A DNA stretch of 64,000 bases from Henckelia pumila (taxonomy: Eukaryota > Streptophyta > Magnoliopsida > Lamiales > Gesneriaceae): NCBI RefSeq assembly GCF_033568475.1, contig NW_027331831.1, positions 5,456,001 through 5,520,000 of the forward strand, given 5' to 3'. The notes beneath the pieces were generated by a model that was not told the origin of the DNA, ran no database searches, and saw only the letters and a program-made list of their open reading frames with translations. Each line of letters begins with the position of its first letter. The first letter of the stretch is position 1. A program made the position numbers and the translations under genes. Below are positions 20,394 to 34,235 of this stretch, piece after piece.

Positions 20394-20394
<1 letters not shown>

Positions 20395-21909
20395 AATTGA
20401 CGTTATTTATTGCATTTGAAATTACAAAACTATCTCATAAGATCTGTTTTTTTTTTTAAAAAAAAAAAAATTCTAAGATAACTTATAACAATGTGTATAA
20501 TTTCCATATATATATATATATATACAATAAGTAACGTCAATTGTGAATGTAACATTTTTTTACTCAATAATGCCATGCACGTATTCTTAAGAAGTATCAT
20601 GTGACTAAAGTTACGGCATGAAACATCAAGGTGTTGACATTTATTACACAGATTCAACCCTCAAAAGTAGGATGGAAACAAAAACGGCAATAAACATGCC
20701 AAACCTATTTCACCATCATTTTGAGCTTAACAAACTCAAGGAAAATGGGGAATACTTGCATCAATACGTACCCGTCGACACTTATATCCTCAATCCAGGT
20801 CGAATCGTAGAGATATCAAGTATTTGAGAGGGAATGAATTGAAAATTGGTGTATCATTTTCTATAGCTAGAGATTAGTGCGCCAACTTCATGGCTAGTTC
20901 CACTCTGTGTCCCCCTCCGTGTCGGGTCGTGTTGCTTGCAATCCACCCCATGGAGTTGCCCTCTTACCTGCGGTGTGCAGTGCACATGTATTTCACAGTA
21001 TCACAGATGACAGACCCATGGTATGATAAGTGGACATAACTCATGCAAATTACAATAAATTACGTGTTCCATCACTCCATGTATTTACCATTTTTCGTCA
21101 GTTATTATTGCTCACTATAATTACGATTATGGTTTCAATTCTAACATGAGATCATTTCGACAAAAGCATTTGTATTTGAGCTTTTACTAAACTTCTCATC
21201 CATATCAAATCATTTCATCCAAAAACAGACCATAATCTCAGGCAATTCAAGTAGGCAAGAAATGAAGTTCGAAATAAATTTCGAAACGGAGTTTTAAAAC
21301 TGAAAGAAGTATAAAACACTGACAAAAACACAGCATACAGCCGCTCGATGCATTGTGAGGGAACCAACGAATTCTCCCCATCTCCCTGAGTTGTGTAATA
21401 GAAAAAGTGCTGGCAATTTACAAGAAGCTAAACCCGAAGTTTCCAAAGCAATACTTTGTCATCATTAATGGCTCAAGAAATATAGTTAGACACCACTAAT
21501 TGCTTCCCCCACCCCCCCCCACAAAAGAAAGCTCGACCAGCGAGTCACAAACGTTGCCTACAATAATACACTGTAAACATGCAATATAAGAAAATGAAAG
21601 TAATGAGAAGTAACTCGCCATGAGATTTAGATAAACACCCCCGAGGCCTGAAAGACGGTTGGCTCAAAGGACTTTGTTTGATACAAGAGAACCTGGTTTT
21701 CTCTTGTACCAGGGGTTCTTGATTTGTTTGCCAAGTTCCACGAGTAAATTGCACGGCTACCTCGCAGCGATGACACGTAAGAATGGCTAGCAATACGTTT
21801 TCTATGCGAATATAATGGTGGGTTGCGGCTGGCAAATGTGGAGAGTCCCAAGGAGGAAAAACTCCCAGAAAAATCCACAGATACAGCTCATCTATCATTT
21901 GCTGGAATT
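20394..21909. other. Intergenic sequence and 3' flank of the CCR4-6 gene
   Basis: Holds a poly(T)/poly(A) tract near 20449-20470, a second TA run at 20505-20524 and otherwise unremarkable sequence. A 69-codon frame at 20618-20827 has no recognisable features. About 21300-21909 is presumably the 3' UTR of the downstream-reading minus-strand gene. Confidence 0.4.
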
Positions 21910-24900
21910 CTAAGAGACCTCATCTTTAGTGAACGCCAGTTCTGAAACCAATGCAATGTGATCACTTCCCCATTTCTGTAAAACACAAATTAGATGATAG
22001 AATCACAGAGGCATTAAAGTATATCAAATTAATAGTCATACACGAAACACAAGTACCATCTTCTCAGTAGTAAAGATAATTAAGCACATTCCAACACAGA
22101 CACATTAGCCAAAAATGTACACCATGCGAAGGAGCACAAATATCATTCAGTTACAGGTAATGGAATATAGTTCGTAAATATCTGCATTTTTTCCATCATA
22201 TATACCTAAATATGTTCAACTGGTGGCATAAATTTGGAAGTACCTACGCTGCTTCTACATCTAAATCATCATGTATAAACAATTGTAGTAAATCAATTAA
22301 CATTGTGTTGCATCCTTCGAAAAGACTTTTCACAAAATCTAGGAGCATGCTCATCCATTGGCGAAACTGACTAAATTCTACATATGACAGCACAAAATCT
22401 GCTACATAAGGTTGACAAGGGAATTTTAGAGTATTTCTGTGATAACACAATCTATGTGTCGTAAATAAGAATAGGACAGATAATTCCCAAACGTTTGAAA
22501 CCCATTTTACCTCAGATTCCTAAACACGCATTTGTTGGGTCATGGATTTTCTAAAAACTTAACAGGAATTGCTATCATAATTCTTAGTAACAGAAACAAG
22601 GGAGAATATGTAAATAAGATAAAAACCTATGATGAATCTGTCAATTACAAGAGAGAACTTTTACTCAATAAATTACAACCATATTCATCTTAAATATAAT
22701 CAACTACCTTCATATCTCATTATTTCAGAGACATTATTCAGAAGATTTGTATTTCTCAGGCAGCTTTCAGTTTTAAAATGTTGTGCAGAAAATATATTAG
22801 AAGTTACACTGTAGCCCATACCTTTGTGGGAAATCCTCGAGTTTGCAGCATAACATGCTTAGGAATTGGAGCAAGAACCTTCGAAACTTCTAAATCTTCA
22901 GAAATCCTGAACAGGTACGCATATGATGCAACTGCTTCAGCCCAGTCTATTTAGCTTTCAACATGATGAAACACAAGTGCACATGCACGCAAGCCAGTCA
23001 GAGGTGACACCTTTTTGTTCCATGTTTAAAATTTTATGTTGAAATTACATTTCAAGGCTCAAGCTGCCAAAATGAGGAATTAAATATTTACTAAATTTTT
23101 TGCCTCATAATTAGTCTTGAAGAGAAAGGTCTATATATTATGCTTTGGCCAAGCCTCCCTCCTCATCATTTTCTTCCACCACGACCGACAAGATATTCAA
23201 AAGGAAAGTTTCTTAGAATCACTGTTAATGAACTGCTAGAAAAACCCTAAAAGATCCTATGGAATTCTCCCCTTGCTGAAGTCGCTCATATATCAGTGAC
23301 TAACTAGAGATATCCACATTAGAATGCGTCATGACTGATCCTGGCAAAAGCCCTCGCGCGTTCAAATCAGCAATGAGACACAAAATTAGGTGTAGGCTAA
23401 AGATATGGCGTAATTTGAGAAGTAACAAATGATTTACCTTACTATTGCCTTTTATAGATATAGATATAGGAAGTCTTTTTCCAAATAGAAGCCAAAGATT
23501 CATCATATTTATAAGTATTTGACACAATTATTTCCTATATATTTACCTTACTATTTGATACAGTTGTTTCCAAGGGATGTTCTCAGATTTTCCTTAACTT
23601 GGGTTCCATTGTACGATGGGCTTTTCTAGACTTGAGGGGTATATCATATTTATTAAATTCATGTCCACCGAGTCATCTCAATCACACAAAATACACAAAT
23701 GTTCATCAAGCTATAATGCTAGATCGGCAAGTTGGCTTCGTCTTATTTGTGATCTCCTTATTTTTTTTGTTTTGATAAGAAACTATAATTATATTGATAA
23801 TATGAATTTACTTAGGATACAAACAATGGACCAGTGGTCCACAAAAGCATACTAGTGTCCAAAGCAAACAAAGTCAGCTATCAATCTAAATCAGAGCCAA
23901 TCTTCAATCCCTATACAAGTCTAGTGTCGCCAAAGATTGAAAATTTGAACACTTGTGTGCCCAAATGGAGTGATCTCCTTATATTTAGCCCTCCATTCAG
24001 TAGATCGAAACCCCAACCATAGTGATGCACTATCCTCGTGAAATCAGCTCAAAGTTGGCCAATTGTATCATTAATAGCCCAAATAAATCACTTCATGCTG
24101 ATGTGTTTTGGCATGGACATCTTAGATGCAAATAAATTATTACCAAGTACCATAATTTTCCGTAGTTACAACATGTCTCAGATTTCAAAATTCAATTTTA
24201 AAATTTCCAAGAGTCTTTTATTTCACATGACAAATCACCTTGATGGGGGACGTGACTCATGAGGAACTAGACATACCTAGAATAAGCACACATTAGATGT
24301 GCATATAAACACTAGTCAGCACGAAATCAACTGTCGGGGGCTAGCAATAATATGATAGCCCAACTTTCAGCCACTTTCTCAAGGACAGTAAGATACTATA
24401 ACAGAGGCTCCAATCTATAGAATCAGGAGGGAATATAAGGAGACTGTGGTACTGCCAAGTCGACCTATAAGCTTGTGCATTTTAGCACCTGGGAGAGCTC
24501 GATGAGCATAAAATATAAAGGTAAATATGGGAATATCCTGAAGATCTGGAACAACCCAGTTGTTCCACACACCCAAGTAAATAAGGAATATCCACCGAGA
24601 TCATGGAAAATCTAGTTGTGCCTAGAAAAGATATAAAGAACGATCGCACCATATCCCTCAAAAAGTGGTGATCTTTAACTCCTATTAGGTAATAAAGAGT
24701 CCTTCCACATGCACAATAGGTTATAGGTCAGATATGAAACAAGTTAAATCAACTGTCATATATGAACACTACCATATATTTAAAATGTGAATAGGTAATA
24801 GCATTGATTAAGAGCTGTCGGAAAATCACTCCCCACTCCACACATTCACTATGTAAACTACCATCCATAAAAAGTTCACATGCAAATATCAATCGCAAGT

Positions 24901-27900
24901 TAGTGATTTTGAAAATACTTCTCCTAAGGCAGGAAAACAAGAGAATGATAATAGCCGCATTAGGAGAATTCAGTGGTCAAAGGTTTTCTAGACTCACCAT
25001 ATATAATCAACTGTGCCTAAAAATCGTCTGTGGTAGCTGGTAACCAATGGTTCCCCGCTAGGATCTCTTAACCCTGAAGGGCCCTGCAAGAGGGGAAAGT
25101 TAAATTATCACGCTGTCAAATTTAGCACTTTTCAGTCCATGTGCCATCTTCAACAAGTGCATAAAAAGTTGCCTTCAAAAAAAAACAAGTGCATAAAAAG
25201 TTGAAAAGGTATAGTTTTTTCCCCAACACTCCATAGATACCTGAACTTCCGCATACGCACTTCTCAACTTCAAGGGATGTTCCACGACATTACAGTCTGT
25301 ACTACCTGTTGCAGTCTGCATTTCCATTGGAGTCCAAGCTGATGAAACATAGGAATATCTTCCGCTGTCAATAACCACCTCATTATTGGCATCAAGGCTG
25401 TTGTTAAGATTTCCATCGCAACAAGAATCCAATGTTTGGTTGTGGGAATCAGAATTTAAATCAGATGCAGAAGGAGCATGGCCGGTATTATGTAATTCAG
25501 ACAAAAATGAGTTGATATCCGCACAGGATTCATTATCCTTCGTCCCATTTACGTCATTGAGTGAAAAGTTTTCTGACTTCTTATCCAACAAAAAGTCGGG
25601 ATTTGTTGATTCATATGACGTGGACATACAAGTAGATAAATTCTCACGATTGTCATTTGCAGCTGAAACAGATGAAATAGTTGCCTCAATTTCAGGTGAC
25701 GGAACATTCAAAAACTTAGGAGACAAACTATCATGAGGTTGATTGATTTGAGAAACGTCAGAGCTCAAGGCCCCTGTAGCCTCAACTTGTATATCATAAC
25801 CAGAATGACCATCAGAGACTACAGAATTTTTGTTCTGATCATCTTGGGACTCATGCAACTTAAGAAAATTTGATTCAACACAATTTTGTGAGGAACTAAT
25901 TCTGAGAGTAGAGCTAGCATTTTCATTGTCATTGTGTGTACTATCAGTTGCCTCTGCGTGGATATCTTCAAAACCAGACTCCAATGAAGCAGTTGCATGA
26001 CTTGTTCCCATACCTGGACAAACACGAGATCCAGCTTAAACTTGTGCAATGACGAGACTTTCATCAATGATAGAGGGAGAGCTGCATGAAGTAAGCATAT
26101 TGTTTCCCACACAAGTATCTGATGAAACATTACATGTCAGTTGATTTGCACTCTCAGTCATAAGATTTTCACTAATGCAAAACCTAGAGGTTTCATCCAC
26201 CAGTGAACAATTAGAAATTGAATGGCTTGCTTCAGGTGATTCACTATTGGAATCATTAACATATGATAAGTAGCTCATATCTGATGAAAAACCTGCTTGT
26301 TCTGGTTTTTCAGGATTAGCTACAAAAGCTTGAGCAGAATCATGAGCAGACTGTGCCCTGCATTATACAATGATGTTCAACATTCGGTAGCAGGAAACAA
26401 GACTCCTTGAGCTCACTAGTAAAATATTAAATCCGTGGATATATATACCTAAAATCATGGTAAGAAGAACGTGAAGGGGTTGTCTCGGCAGATACTTGCC
26501 CAGAAACCTCATCTCGTGGCAGTTCTGACAGATCTAGCTGAAGTAGGTACAAAAAAAGCCATTGATTAAAATCCAAAAGATTTATCATCTGTGTGGATCT
26601 AAAGAATAGGAAAAATCAAAAATGAAATTTGAAGCGACCTACTACCTTCCGCTCTGAGACAAAGTTGTACAGTGGGCTCTGACACCAAAAATATCCATTG
26701 AGTCGGTGCAAAATACAAGCAAGGCCAAGAAGAAATTAACACATTTTACAAGAACATGAGGCGAGAAATTCAAGGATAGAAAGCATTGACAATAAATAAA
26801 TGAACAACCTTTGGAGTGCAGTTAAAGTCTCCGCATATTACAATAGGAGCATTATCCCAAAGCTTTGAAACAGCTTGAGCCCTCTCCAGAAGCACTCTGA
26901 TCTGACAGGCAGAAAAAAAGTCATGGTAATATGAAAAAGAAGTTAATTGTGTTATACGTTGACTTTTAAATATTTATTAAATTTCAGAAAATCCAAAAAC
27001 GGAAATACTACTACTTAAATTTGAACTCCGATATTTAAGCTATTATTATTATTGGTAGAAAACAGTAAGAGAAAGTGGATAGCCTATATGCTAAGCAGCA
27101 CAAAACTGAAACCATTTTACTGCATACACAATACTAATATTAAGTAGATGAGAATCATCAAATTAAGACATGAAATTTAATTATATAATGGCAAAAGGTG
27201 ATTAGCATTTCTGCTATAGCGGATAAAATGAATAATAGAGACACAAAGTCACAAATTGAAATGTATGATATACTATATACCGCTGGATACATTGATGGTT
27301 TGATAGACGGAATTTATAGTGCATCCATAATTCACGAATAAAATTTACAGAATAAGCAGAATGTGATCACAAAAATACACCAACAAGCCATGATTGAAAA
27401 GGCACAAGTAATCTGTTAATCGTTGCACAGGGGATAAGCAGGCCAAAACCACAATTGTCAAAGGGGTCAGAAACGAGAAGGAAAAAGAATAAATCTTCTT
27501 TCTCATTTAACTGGTGGGCAAGGTGACGACTTCCGTACTGCAACATCTTTAAACTTCACCTTTTTTACCAGTTACCTATGATTACGCATAAGAGCTGGTT
27601 CTTTCTCGTTTCAAAGGAGGGAGCGGGATTGAAAGCAAGAATGAGAGGAGGGCGACGGGAACAAGCAACTCAACTATTCCCTAATGTTTTCGACCTTCAT
27701 ATGTCAAAAATAGTAGCTAGCCAATTTGGATTATAGTTATGCGTGCATGTTTGAAATTTGAATCAATTAGCAAAAAGATTGAATGCCACAGAAGAGAAAG
27801 TTGGTCCAAGCAGAAAAAAACATAAACAAAACCAAAAACAAAGCAATTTTAATCTAAGGAGATGAAGATCAACATAAAATCAGTTAGTCTCACATCAACT

Positions 27901-30900
27901 TTGAAGAATAATCAGAGCCATTCTGGACAACAATCATACCTGCCCAAGTTTAATATCTCCCCTTTTAGGATTGAAAAGCACATGAATGTTACACACAACT
28001 ACGCTGTCAGACTTTTCCAAGCTGTAAATTCCACTATAAGAAAATTTCAGATAATTGAACCATCGATAAAAGTACACGTCCACTAACAACTAAAGAAAAT
28101 TAGCATGTGAAACACAAAGTTAGAAGAATTGTTCACAACAAAAGGTAAAGAGAATATGCACATCCTACCCCGTAGAGGGAGCTGATAGGTCATTGTTTGT
28201 AGTTTTCCCATTCACAAACTGTCAAAAAAGATATATATAACGAATTAAGGAACAAGAAATGAACTGAAGTTTCTGTTTACGCTTCTTAAATATTTTTATA
28301 ACTGATGCACCTCGAGCACACATATCTGGGCAACATTATCCCGAAGGCCGAGCTTATTATATTCAATAGATTCTTCATGCAGCAACTTGAATCTAGCAGA
28401 CAATTGAACTTAATCAATTAAAAGTAAAGGTATAAAATAGTTGTCAAACCAACAAAGACAAAGGAAAACTCGCAAGAGTTTTTCTGGTCTCTAGAACTAT
28501 TAATGTGATGGTTACAGAGTTCTAAAGTCATAGAAGCATACTAAATTCAAGTGAAATAGATGGTAGTAAAATATTTCAATAGAATACAAAGTGAATTGAG
28601 CTCTTTGAATGGTTCTTTTGTGAATAAAATGATAACCAAATTGTGAGATACATGTCAAAAGAAAACAAAGTTAATTAAGCTCTTTGAATGGTTCTTTTGG
28701 TGAATAAAATGATAACCAAATTCTGATATACTTGCCGTTCTCATGTGGCAAGACGTAGTGGAAGCATCGTGCCAATAAAGTAATACAAAACCTGGACTAT
28801 ACATGCTATGAGGACCGTGTTTTCAAATATCATGACCGTAAACATACAAACTTTTTCTGCTGCTTGAAAGCATACCCAGGCAATAAGTGATTCTTAGCTC
28901 TTACAATGAAACTTAATCACTCCAATTGAAGCATGCAAAAACGGGTGTTTTTCTCCACTAACAATTACGAAGTCAAGAAAACATAAGATCTGTACCTGGT
29001 AACACGCCAAAATGTAGCACAACCATCAACTGCATTACTAGTTCGCATCTGCAATAAATAAAATATCACTGGTAAACAATTTTCTGGTAATCAAATTGTA
29101 TCATCTTCTTAAATAGGTCACATGGAAAAAATAATAATAACGCTGTAGTTAATACACAGAACTTAATTTTTAGACATGGAGAATAAGAAAATCATGCAAT
29201 AGATCTTTTAAACATCACTTATACCAAATTATTTTTCCTTAAAAATTGAGGCAAAGAAGCCTGAGAGAATGTTCATCCAACCTCAAACAAAGATAAATAC
29301 TGGTACTGCAAGAAACTAATGAATTAATGGTGCATCTCAAGCAACCAACTGCCAGCAAAAAGAAAATCCAGCAGCATGTCAAATTAAAAAGTTTCTGGCA
29401 AAGATTTCTCAGTTTTTACAGGTTCAAAGCAAACTTATTCAGAAATTAAGATAAAAGACAGAAAATTTTTAGCTTAACAAGTAATACAGCTCTGGTCGGT
29501 ACCCTTCTTCCACCACTCTCACCTAAATATTCATTAGATTGTTTCTAATTAGAAATCAGATATACCAATATATCAAGAAAACATGTTACCAATATATATA
29601 AAAAAAACATATTTAAAAATAATTTTCCCAATTGTTTAAGAACTTCTTACAAACTATTCAACAAAGTTTACAGCAGCCCGAAAATGGAACCAAATAGCAA
29701 ATTTGCTTTCTCAAGAATACTTGCCCTTCCAGAAAATAATTTTCTTGTCAAGTTGGAAAAGAGTGTGCAAGGATGTACATTTGAAAGAAAAAAAAAATGT
29801 TTGCATATTTACCCATAATTTACAAAAGAACATAAGGGATGGGTTCAACACTCTTGTAATTTGACTAGCTATGTCTTGAAATTCATATGCCCCTTGACCG
29901 AGTAAAATGTAAATGCAATATCAATAGCACTTGCACAAGACGAGACCAAAAACAAATAGAGCAGGAAATCATCACATGAGATGAACCAGATTCAAAGTGA
30001 TAACATCAAGCAAGCAAGCTTTTTCCAGGTCACCTTCCAGATGCCACTGTATCCACGGAGCTTTAGTTCAGCCTCTATGTCTTGGAATCTATCAACCTCC
30101 TGATTTTCCAAATAGATGAAATAAAATGAATACCAGCACCACGAGATAAGCAGTCACATACATACACGCCCAACTGGCTAGAAACTTAGAATCAATTGAA
30201 AGACAAGCTATAGAGAAACTTGTCATGATGCACTTCCAAAGAGGTGTCATGGTCTTCTCAAGAGTACCAAAAAATGATGACAAGCAATGCATGTGCTTTA
30301 TTTCACATGTAGAAGCAACTTAAAAGTGAGTTGCCAAGATTGTACGACATGAGCCTGCAAATGCATCACACCTGAAAACATAAAATGTCAGCTGACCATA
30401 ACCCAAGCTCAAAACTTATACTTCTCTTGCGCCAACTCCAGTCCAAGATATACTGAGGTATGTGAGAGTACAGTTGCCAGTGATCCAAAGCTAAGTAATC
30501 AGCTAAAATGTTGTACGACAGAACAGTGAACCGCCCTGCAAAGGAACAAGTGACAACAAATGCAAAATGAGGTTAAGTCAACAAAAAAATTAAGTGAAAA
30601 CCTAAGGAGAAAGTGAGGAACATAACAGAGATTTTCACTTATATGTGCATCAATGCAAACTCAAGCAGCCACATGGAAATCAAATTTCTGAAGCCCTCAT
30701 ATACCTTAAAGTTTATGTAAATAAGACAAAAAATTATGTGCAATTAAAGCTTGTGGTCCATTATTCCACAAGCATCAACGGTGTGTTCTTCGACATTGCT
30801 GATGATGAACATGCTTGACTCTCTAACGTAGAAAAGAGATGGATGTTTCTCAGAAAGCAACAATTCCTGAACTATGAAGGAACTTCTTTGCAACTCAAGG

Positions 30901-32621
30901 CATTGTTCTCCAAGGCATCAATGTGAACTCAAGCAACCAGTGCAAATCAAATTTCTCAAGGCCTTGATCATACATATGATATAAGTAAAAGAGGAACTAA
31001 AAATAATCAAATATAATGGTCCATAACTGCAGAAGCATTAACCACATGACTTTTCACTATGACTGCTGATGATATAGTGGAATTTCAACCTAGAAAAGAA
31101 CTGTATTTATTTTATTTGAAAAAAATATCCAGGTCTAGTGGTCTACAATATGACTGGGACCTGGACCCCAAAGCATTGCTTTTTGCCCAATTCAACCAGG
31201 TCAAAAAGATATGAGCAAAGCATCACAATTACAAAGATAGAAATAACTGATACTAGCCAGTCTAGATTTCTTGTTTAAAGAGACGGTATACAGCTCTACA
31301 CATGCCCATACAATTTTCTCACATAAAAATCACTCCATTTAATATTTATGGAGTGAATCCGAATTGAGAATGCACATAATTCTATAAAGAACTAACCTTG
31401 TAAGATTTTGAACTAAGCAATAATATGTTTTAGGGACCAAAACATTGACTTCTAAAATAAATTACACGTGAAACTTCAGAGGGGGGTCAATCACCCCACT
31501 CCCACCCCATACTCGATATGGACCTGATTCGTAGGAAAAGCCATATAAAATAATAGGTTAACAGAAGTTATAGTGGGCATGCTCGTCCCCTTAACTGAAA
31601 ATAACAAATAATTTATACCCAAAAATGGAAGCTTGTTCCCATAGCTGCTAGTCTAAACCTCCTACATGAAACCAACTAGTCTAAACCCCCTACATGAAAC
31701 CAACCAAGAGAAAACTATTCTAATCAAGACTGAACTCGTGCATTGAAACTAAAACTAATAACTCATTTTAATCCAAAAAAAAGGCCAAAGAGATACAATC
31801 AACTACCGCAATTAGGAGGCGGTCCTGGTTTTGCATAATCCCAGGCACGGTAATCTGGAGGCTTTGAAGCCCTTGGTCTAAATTGCTGATGCCCCTCCTG
31901 GCCCTTAAACTGCTGATTATTTCCAAAAGGGGGACGTGGCAGCCACTGTGGTGGTCTATATGATCGTTGATTATGATCAGCATAGGGCCCTCGACCAGGA
32001 AACTGCTGTTGCGGACTGTTCCCATAAAATTGTTGGGCCGCGTAATACTGGGGTGCAAGAGGAACACCATTGAAACTCTGCTGAGATGAAGGGTTCAAGG
32101 ATCTGAAACCGCGATTGGCGTCTTGAACCGAGTGGAAGTGGGAGTCTCCAGAAATGACTTCCGGGTGCACACCAGTCGCAGAACCCGGGGGTATGTCTGA
32201 ATATCCTCTCCCGCCTTGAGAGCGCCACCTTCTAAACTATTTATCGGCCAAAATTTTTAAAACGCATTTCAAAACCATCAGTACAGCCATTAAAAACACC
32301 AAAACTTCACCCTGAAAACCCAAATTCATCAAATCCCAAACAAATTCAAAAGAAAAAAAAAACTTATAATCCCAATTTGAAGGCTGAAAATGTGTATCCG
32401 AAACAGACAATTATAGCAACATAGCATAAATGAATCATATTGCGACGAGAAACATAAGTTGCTATGCAAGAGACTGTATGATTGCGCTACGAATGCAAGT
32501 TTGTGCGTTGAAGAGTAAGGATGGTGGGGATTACAGGTGGGGCGTAATACATGGGGATAACGCCGGAGTCGGCGGTGGTGGCAGCCGCCGCGATATAGTG
32601 AAAATGGGGATGGCGTTTCAT
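21910..32621 (-). CDS. CCR4-6: CCR4-type deadenylase/nuclease, CCR4 homolog 6 class
   Basis: Encodes an endonuclease/exonuclease/phosphatase-fold protein of the plant CCR4-6 type, expected to shorten mRNA poly(A) tails. Coding exons (right to left): 31807-32231, 30372-30535, 30034-30099, 28996-29048, 28311-28392, 28169-28218, 27940-28021, 26809-26901, 26646-26678, 26449-26537, 25241-26357, 24998-25083, 22822-22906, 21910-21975. All junctions are in phase. Motifs: FTVLSYNILADYLA; EVDRFQDIE (metal-binding Glu); CNIHVLFNPKRGDIKLGQ; CGDFNCTPKSPLYNF; WGSDHIALVSELAF (catalytic Asp-His) before the TAG. A Gln/Pro-rich N-terminus precedes the nuclease, and a ~370-residue Ser/Asn-rich insertion (exon 25241-26357) splits it, as in this class. 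A likely first exon is 32551-32621 (MKRHPHFHYIAAAATTADSG), joining in phase. An in-frame TAA lies at 26036-26038 unless 26014-26133 is spliced out. About 814-854 codons. Confidence 0.87.
22907..24997 (-). other. Large (2.1-kb) intron of the CCR4-6 gene
   Basis: AT-rich intron between the exon encoding GEPLVTSYHRRFLGTVDYI and the exon with KVLAPIPKHVML. Donor GTGAGT at 24992-24997 side and acceptor at 22907-22908. Short open frames inside carry no recognised domain. It is larger than the other introns and could hide an old insertion, but no element ends were found. Confidence 0.6.
28590..28735. repeat. Tandem duplication inside a CCR4-6 intron
   Basis: GAGCTCTTTGAATGGTTCTT at about 28599 and AAGCTCTTTGAATGGTTCTT at about 28677 each continue through GTGAATAAAATGATAACC, a ~78-bp direct repeat with few differences. 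It lies inside an intron and has no coding effect. Confidence 0.75.
31655..31705. repeat. Short tandem duplication in first large CCR4-6 intron
   Basis: CTAGTCTAAACCTCCTACAT followed by CTAGTCTAAACCCCCTACAT, each with GAAACCAAC, a ~29-bp direct repeat within the intron 30536-31806. Confidence 0.7.
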
Positions 32622-32859
32622 AGACCCTCCAGTCCAAGACTGGGTATGTCAGCTCAATATTCGTTTTGCAAAATATCCCAACTCAAGTTCGATAACTTAC
32701 GTTAACACTGTATGCACGGGCGTGTTCGTACAATCTGGTTTTCTCACGAAAATAAAAAAAAACAAAAATAAATTGTAAAATTTAAAATTTTAAAAATACA
32801 AAAATAATTTTCTAAACAAATACTCACAAAAATGCAATAGATATAATAAGAAGTTAGTT
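32622..32859. promoter_or_regulatory. Upstream region of the CCR4-6 gene
   Basis: Lies between the probable first exon and the tandem repeats. It is AT-rich, with an A-rich tract near 32745-32830. No clear TATA box was chosen. The promoter is inferred from position only. Confidence 0.3.
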
Positions 32860-33300
32860 AGGATATAATAGTAATTTCAAATCAAGTTTCACCACTTAAT
32901 TAAAAGTTAGTTAATTAGATTTCATCTACTATAGTAATTAGTAAGATAGTAAGATAAATATCAAAACATCTAATGGCTAAAAAAAAGGAAGCCTTTGTCT
33001 AATAGTTTTGGTTTTATTGAAAATTAAATTAGGATATAATAGTAATTTCAAATCAAGTTTCACCAATTAATTAGAAGTTAGTTAATTAGATTTCATCTAC
33101 TATAGTAATTAGTAAGATAGTAAGATAAATATCAAAACATCTAATGGCTAAAAAAGAGGAAGCCTTTGTCTAATAGTTTTGGTTTTATTGAAAATTAAGT
33201 TAAGAAATAATGGTAATTTCAAATACAGTTTTACCAATTAATTGGAATTTAGTTAACTAGGTGGTATCTACTATAATAATATAATAAGATATATATAAAA
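32860..33300. repeat. 171-bp tandem repeat, about 2.5 copies
   Basis: AGGATATAATAGTAATTTCA begins at 32860 and 33031, and a diverged third copy starts near 33202. Each unit holds TCATCTACTATAGTAATTAG, AGATAGTAAGATAAATATC and CTAATAGTTTTGGTTTTATT. The minus strand of the unit begins TCTTACTATCTTACTAATTA, resembling plant Helitron 5' starts. It may therefore be a tandem of Helitron-like 5' fragments (inference). Confidence 0.8.
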
Positions 33301-34235
33301 ATAAGGTTTGTTTAAAAATTAAAAATAAAAATAAAAAATAAAAACAGCAGCCCATTCCTTGTCCTGGTAAAAAAAAAAAAAAAAAAAATCCACGAGTTTG
33401 AGAAGTTGGAAGTTTTTTTCCCCATAATGAAATAATAGGTTTTTGGAGGGTATTACTTATAGCCAATGACTCGTATTCATTCATTGCGTGTCTTACATGA
33501 TGTACAACTATTATGTAAATCATATACATGATGTATTTACATTTTTATAAATTAAAGTATCCCAATATGAATATGAATGATCTTCAATATTAATATTAAA
33601 CAGCAAATGTCCCAAAACAATACATTTTTGTCAACAAATTGCTCGATCGAGATATTAATTTTATTTTCAGAAATTTCTTGTGAAATGGTTCTACAGGTCA
33701 ATTTTCTGAAGATTTCATTTTAGATCACACATAAAAAAAATATTATTTTTTTATACTAAAATTATTAAGTTTTATAGTAAATATATGTCGTCTCAGAACA
33801 AAGATCCGTGACTATCTCAAAAAAAAACCTACTCAATTATTTATGTTATTGACTACATACATGGCACTGAAAGATTTGTCAACAAAAATCATCTTGGAAA
33901 CGTTGCTTCTTTGTATTTTTCGAGTCGTAGCAAAATAATAGTTAAAAAGAATATTATCTGCGAGTTTCCAAACTGAAACCTCAAGGTGCAGAATATAGCA
34001 GTTCCTCAAAAAGCAATGTTTCTAAAAAAAACAAAAAAAAAAAACGCACAAGCACACGTACAAACACACTATTGCGAAAGTACTCTCCTCGACTCCTCCC
34101 ACTTCTTGCCACGGGGTGGGAAGTACTCTCCTCTTTGCAGTTTTCAAAACCACTTTCCATTGGAGAGACGGGAATGACTAGCATGGGAATGCTGCAACCA
34201 AAGTTTAGCAAATGACAAGAAAATTTCAAAAAGGC
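33301..34235. other. Intergenic and 3' flank of CCT7
   Basis: AT-rich sequence with an A17-type run at 33369-33387 and A-rich runs near 34025-34045. The part near 34000-34235 is probably the 3' UTR of CCT7. No additional gene seen. Confidence 0.4.

Noticed and set aside
20618-20827. 69-codon ORF MKHQGVDIYYTDSTL...
   Set aside because: No domain, no splice context, isolated in intergenic sequence next to microsatellites.
25386-25736. 116-codon plus-strand ORF
   Set aside because: Antisense shadow of the long Ser/Asn-rich exon of the CCR4-6 gene.
31977-32228. Alternative-frame ORF over the N-terminal CCR4-6 exon
   Set aside because: The frame with KPPDYRAWDYAKPGPPPN leads in phase into the nuclease exons; the other frame does not.
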